In this document: one piece after another, positions 61,190 through 64,000 of the stretch
How positions within the stretch are numbered: the first letter of the stretch is position 1
Layout of the letters: the number at the start of each line of letters is the position of its first letter
Translations under genes and position numbers: made by a program
Notes under the pieces: model-generated
Database searches by the model: none
What the model saw: only the letters and a program-made list of their open reading frames with translations
Told to the model about the DNA's origin: nothing
NCBI RefSeq assembly: GCF_036237315.1
Contig: NZ_CP108356.1
Location: 1,116,001 to 1,180,000, forward strand
Source of the DNA: Streptomyces sp. NBC_01351
GTDB taxonomy: Bacteria > Actinomycetota > Actinomycetes > Streptomycetales > Streptomycetaceae
DNA: 64,000 bases
Direction: 5' to 3'

Positions 61190-62722
61190 ATGTCCCGCAC
61201 CACGCCGACCGTCCGCCCGGACAGCAAGGCCCCGCCCCGGCAGGACGAGGAGGAACGGCTCAGAGAGCTCGGCTACCAGCCCGTCCTCGCCCGCCGGATG
61301 GACGGGTTCGGCAACTTCGCCATCAGCTTCTCGGTCATATCCGTCCTGTCCGGCTGCATGACCCTGTACGGATTCGGCCTGGGCACCGGCGGTCCGGCCG
61401 TGATGCTGTGGGGCTGGGTCGGCGTAGGCCTCTTCGTGCTCTGCGTGGGTCTCGCCCTGGCCGAGGTCACCAGCGCCTACCCCACCTCGGGGGCGCTCTA
61501 CTACATGGCGGACCGGCTCGGCGGACGCCGCTGGGGCTGGTACACGGGCTGGCTGAACCTCCTCGGCCTGCTCGGCGCCATCGCCGGCATCGACTACGGC
61601 GCCGCCCTGTTCACCGGCGCCTTCCTCAACCTCCAGTTCGGCTTCGTGCCGACCCCCGGCTCGACCTTCCTGATCTTCCTGTGCATCCTGCTGCTGCACG
61701 CCGTGCTCAACCTCTTCGGCGTCCGCCTCGTCAGCGTGCTCAACTCCATCAGCGTCTGGTGGCACCTGACCGGCGTCGCCGTGATCGTCGGCGCCCTGGC
61801 CCTCGTCCCCGACCGGCACCAGTCGCCCTCGTTCGTCTTCACCGAATTCGTCAACGACACCGGCTGGGCCAACCCGTTCTACGTGGCGGCGGTCGGCCTG
61901 CTCCTCGCCCAGTACACCTTCTCCGGGTACGACGCGTCCGCGCACCTCTCGGAAGAGACCTCCAACGCCTCCGTCTCCGCCGCCAAGGGCATCGTCCGCG
62001 CCATCTGGGTCTCCTGGATCGCCGGTTTCGCACTGCTCGCGGGGCTCACCTTCGCCATCCAGGACTACGCCGCCGTCCAGAACAGCGCCACCGGCGTCCC
62101 GCCCGCCCAGATCTTCCTCGACGCCCTGGGCACCGGCGGCGCCAGCGCCCTGCTCCTCATCGTCATCGCCGCTCAGCTCTTCTGCGGCAACGCCGAGGTC
62201 GCTGCCGCGAGCCGGATGGTCTTCGCGTTCAGCCGCGACAACGCGCTCCCCGGGTCGGCCCTGTGGCGCAAGGTCAGCAGCCGCACGCAGACCCCGGTCC
62301 CGGCCGTCTGGCTCTCGGTGGCCGCCGCGGCCGTCCTCGCCCTGCCCTCGCTCTACTCCGCCACCGCCTACGGCGCCGTGACCGCCATCAACGTCATCGG
62401 CATCACCCCGGCCTACGCCATCCCGATCTACCTGCGCCTGCGCGCCGGAAACCGCTTCCAGCCCGGCCCGTGGAGCCTGGGCCGCTGGAGCAAGCCCATC
62501 GGGTGGATCGCCGTCGTCTGGGTGGCCATCGTGACCGTCCTGTTCTGCCTGCCGCAGAAGTCGCCGGTCACCATCGACTCCATGAACTACGCGGTGATCG
62601 CCCTGGCCGTGGTCCTGATCCTGGCCAGCGCCTGGTGGTACGCCGCCCGACGCTCGTACGGGACCCCGTCGGCGTACGGGAACGCCCGGGAACAGGCCGA
62701 GATCGCCGAGGGCATCGTCTGA
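61190..62722 (+). CDS. APC-family amino acid permease
   Basis: The 510-aa membrane protein starts ATG 61190 with GGAGG 9 nt upstream. The N-terminal LGYQPVLARRMDGFGNFAISFSVISVLSG in outline is typical of the amino-acid/choline/GABA permease group (APC, ACT subgroup). AEVTSAYPTSGALYYMADRLGG and GYDASAHLSEETSNASVSAAKGIV in outline are diagnostic. About 12 helices are visible. The substrate cannot be told. It is followed by a bidirectional terminator. The 128-nt gap before it is strongly C-rich. Confidence 0.92.
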   Translation: MSRTTPTVRPDSKAPPRQDEEERLRELGYQPVLARRMDGFGNFAISFSVISVLSGCMTLYGFGLGTGGPAVMLWGWVGVGLFVLCVGLALAEVTSAYPTSGALYYMADRLGGRRWGWYTGWLNLLGLLGAIAGIDYGAALFTGAFLNLQFGFVPTPGSTFLIFLCILLLHAVLNLFGVRLVSVLNSISVWWHLTGVAVIVGALALVPDRHQSPSFVFTEFVNDTGWANPFYVAAVGLLLAQYTFSGYDASAHLSEETSNASVSAAKGIVRAIWVSWIAGFALLAGLTFAIQDYAAVQNSATGVPPAQIFLDALGTGGASALLLIVIAAQLFCGNAEVAAASRMVFAFSRDNALPGSALWRKVSSRTQTPVPAVWLSVAAAAVLALPSLYSATAYGAVTAINVIGITPAYAIPIYLRLRAGNRFQPGPWSLGRWSKPIGWIAVVWVAIVTVLFCLPQKSPVTIDSMNYAVIALAVVLILASAWWYAARRSYGTPSAYGNAREQAEIAEGIV

Positions 62723-62731
62723 TCCACCCCC

Positions 62732-62761
62732 AGGCGCGCCCCGGCGAACCGGGGCGCGCCT
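62732..62761. terminator. Bidirectional terminator between permease and acetyltransferase genes
   Basis: AGGCGCGCCCCGG pairs perfectly (13 bp) with CCGGGGCGCGCCT around CGAA, between convergent stops at 62722 and 62769. Confidence 0.85.
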
Positions 62762-62768
62762 CCCCGCG

Positions 62769-63272
62769 TCACGGCAACGAGCGCGTAAGCCAAGCCACTT
62801 CGCCGCTGTCTTCCATGGAAACACGATCCCGCTCGAACCCGAGCTTCTCAAGGACGCGGAGCGACGGTGCGTTCCACGTGCCGACGGTCGACCAGAGCCG
62901 CTTGCGCCCCGTCGCGATGGCGGCTTCGAGCACCGCGGCGGCCGCCTCGGTGGCATAGCCGCGTCCGTGCACGCGCTGGAACAACTCATACGCGATTTCC
63001 GGCTCTTCCAGGGTGGTGCGGCCGATGATCAGCCCGCAGTAGCCGATGAAGTCGCCTTCGTCACGGCGCTGGATGGGCAACAGCGCGATCCCCGTGCTCT
63101 CCGTCGCGGTGAGCAGCTCCGCGATGGACGTCCGGATGTTCTCGATCTCGGGCGTCCCCTTGCCGCGTTCGGAGAGGAGGGCACAGAACTCGGCGGCGTC
63201 CGACTCGGCCCACGGCCGCAGTATCAGCCGCTCGGTCTCCAGGTGGTACGACATCGTCTCGTATGTTGACAT
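62769..63272 (-). CDS. GNAT-family N-acetyltransferase (RimJ-like)
   Basis: The 167-aa protein starts ATG 63272 (MSTYETMSYHLETERLILRPW). LETERLILRPWAESDAAEF is the family start; GDFIGYCGLIIGRTTLEEPEIAYELFQRVHGRGYATEAA in outline contains the acetyl-CoA loop, and STVGTWNAPSLRVLEKLGFER completes the fold. The substrate is unknown. An in-frame ATG at 63290 precedes it, but 63272 fits the family better. Confidence 0.88.
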   Translation of the reverse strand: MSTYETMSYHLETERLILRPWAESDAAEFCALLSERGKGTPEIENIRTSIAELLTATESTGIALLPIQRRDEGDFIGYCGLIIGRTTLEEPEIAYELFQRVHGRGYATEAAAAVLEAAIATGRKRLWSTVGTWNAPSLRVLEKLGFERDRVSMEDSGEVAWLTRSLP

Positions 63273-63463
63273 GCCCTTACTCTGCCCCACTGATCATCAC
63301 GAGCCACAGCTGGATCCGCCGGCATCGGCACTGCCGGGCGCCGGCCGAGAATCGCCGACCGGTTGGGTACGGCGCAAGGTCCGTTCCGTAGACCGCGCCC
63401 CAGGGCTTGGGCTCCAGCCTCGCTCCGTCCCACCTCCCGGAGGGCCCCGAGGACGGGTGCTCG

Positions 63464-64000
63464 TCAGCCTCTGACGCGGGGCCGACCGTCGGCCGGCAGT
63501 GACAGGAACCCCGCGAAGCACGGTGGTCGGCCGCTGACCGGCCAGCGGCCGAAGATGATCGTGCGCCGGCTGGCGAACCCTGTGTCCCGCCCGTCCCGCA
63601 GGGGCCCGTTCGCGGACATCGCCGGCAACCTCGGAAGCCAGACCCGCAGCCGGTTCAGGACGGCCACTCCGGTTTCCCGATCCGGGACGCCCACGTGGAC
63701 GTGCATCCCGCAGATCAGCTGCTCGTCGACCAGCAAGCGGGCCTCGCCCGCCATCTTCGGATACCTCGCCGTGCTGGTGACGGGCACGGGTGTTGGTGAC
63801 GGGCACGGGTGCCACGTCCCTGATTGGTGCGGTGGCGGAGATCGCGATGCGGCAGCCGTTCGCCTGCGCAGCGGACGCGACCCCGTGACGCAGCCGCAGG
63901 GAGATGACCCCCTACCTCCTCCAGGGCCGTGCACACCGGGGTGGCGACCTCGATCTGCGCCTGCAGCAGCTCGTCCTGGACCTCGCGCTCGTCCGCGATC
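63464..64000 (-). pseudogene. Decayed YbdK-type carboxylate-amine ligase (glutamate-cysteine ligase family 2), runs off right edge
   Basis: Reading right to left, frame A gives [18 protein letters not shown] and [11 protein letters not shown], frame B gives [20 protein letters not shown] and [15 protein letters not shown], and frame C gives [55 protein letters not shown] and [11 protein letters not shown], ending [17 protein letters not shown]. Together these match YbdK proteins (GMHVHVG, WLP.L.A.S.NSP.DGRDTG). Frame A to B shifts near a G5 run at about 63914, and B to C at a 19-bp tandem duplication at 63775-63812. The C-terminal third is replaced by unrelated sequence. No single frame encodes a full enzyme, so it is non-functional. 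The N-terminus lies beyond 64000. Confidence 0.85.
63775..63812. repeat. 19-bp tandem duplication inside the YbdK remnant
   Basis: TGGTGACGGGCACGGGTGT (63775-63793) is followed immediately by TGGTGACGGGCACGGGTGC (63794-63812), differing in the last base only. Removing one copy restores the frame across [17 protein letters not shown]. The duplication is therefore the cause of one frameshift. Confidence 0.93.

Overview
The window is very GC-rich with strongly biased third codon positions. It uses many GTG starts, ATGA/GTGA stop-start overlaps and rare TTA codons, and it carries SARP, MocR, XRE and TetR regulators, FGE/sulfatase and GH46 chitosanase genes. This fits Streptomyces or a close relative. 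I cannot name the species. No insertion sequence, prophage or CRISPR array was seen.

1-17.8 kb is a biosynthetic cluster for a ribosomally made, post-translationally modified peptide (RiPP). A leftward operon (3641 to 1) encodes an ABC-2 exporter (ATPase, permease), a YcaO protein and a TfuA-like partner that runs off the left edge. A divergent rightward operon (3819-9789) encodes an ATP-grasp ligase of the graspetide-maturase type, a LuxR-type HTH protein fused to a leader-like domain, a nucleotide cyclase/ATPase/repeat protein, a cytoplasmic subtilisin-like protease and a GAF protein; an XRE-ATPase regulator follows. A second leftward operon (16612 to 11200) encodes an 88-aa candidate precursor with a C-terminal CACGLW core, a radical SAM/SPASM maturase, a PqqD-like recognition element, a flavin monooxygenase-like protein and an S9 peptidase. 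A divergent SARP regulator (17016-17768) has two TTA codons and two 11-bp direct repeats upstream, which suggests bldA-dependent control. The mix of YcaO/TfuA, ATP-grasp, radical SAM and flavin chemistry on one peptide is the most novel content of the window.

17.9-29.2 kb holds a DUF4232 lipoprotein, a thioesterase-like protein, a LysE-type exporter with a shortened DUF885 gene opposite a MocR regulator, and a TetR gene opposite a two-gene ABC exporter-fold transporter with paired operators. After that come a start-less remnant of secY, a fused membrane/spermidine-synthase-like protein and a tRNA-Pro(GGG).

29.4-52 kb is mostly housekeeping or accessory metabolism: DUF309, a VOC protein, lutABC for lactate oxidation, cobF, a class V aminotransferase, a GH71-like glucanase, an XRE/MFS pair, an arylsulfatase with its formylglycine-generating enzyme, monomeric isocitrate dehydrogenase, DUF805, a GH46 chitosanase whose second codon is TTA, CorA, a Mop-domain regulator, a LysG/LysE pair and a double-Nudix protein.

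52-64 kb begins with a cold-shock block (CspA-type protein, DEAD-box helicase, small conserved protein, MerR regulator) with several long perfect hairpins. It continues with an operon of glycerol-kinase-like FGGY kinase plus GlpA-like and GlpB-like flavoproteins, a TTA-containing unknown gene preceded by a coupled 19-codon micro-ORF, an APC permease, a GNAT acetyltransferase, and a decayed YbdK-type carboxylate-amine ligase broken by a 19-bp tandem duplication and a probable one-base insertion.
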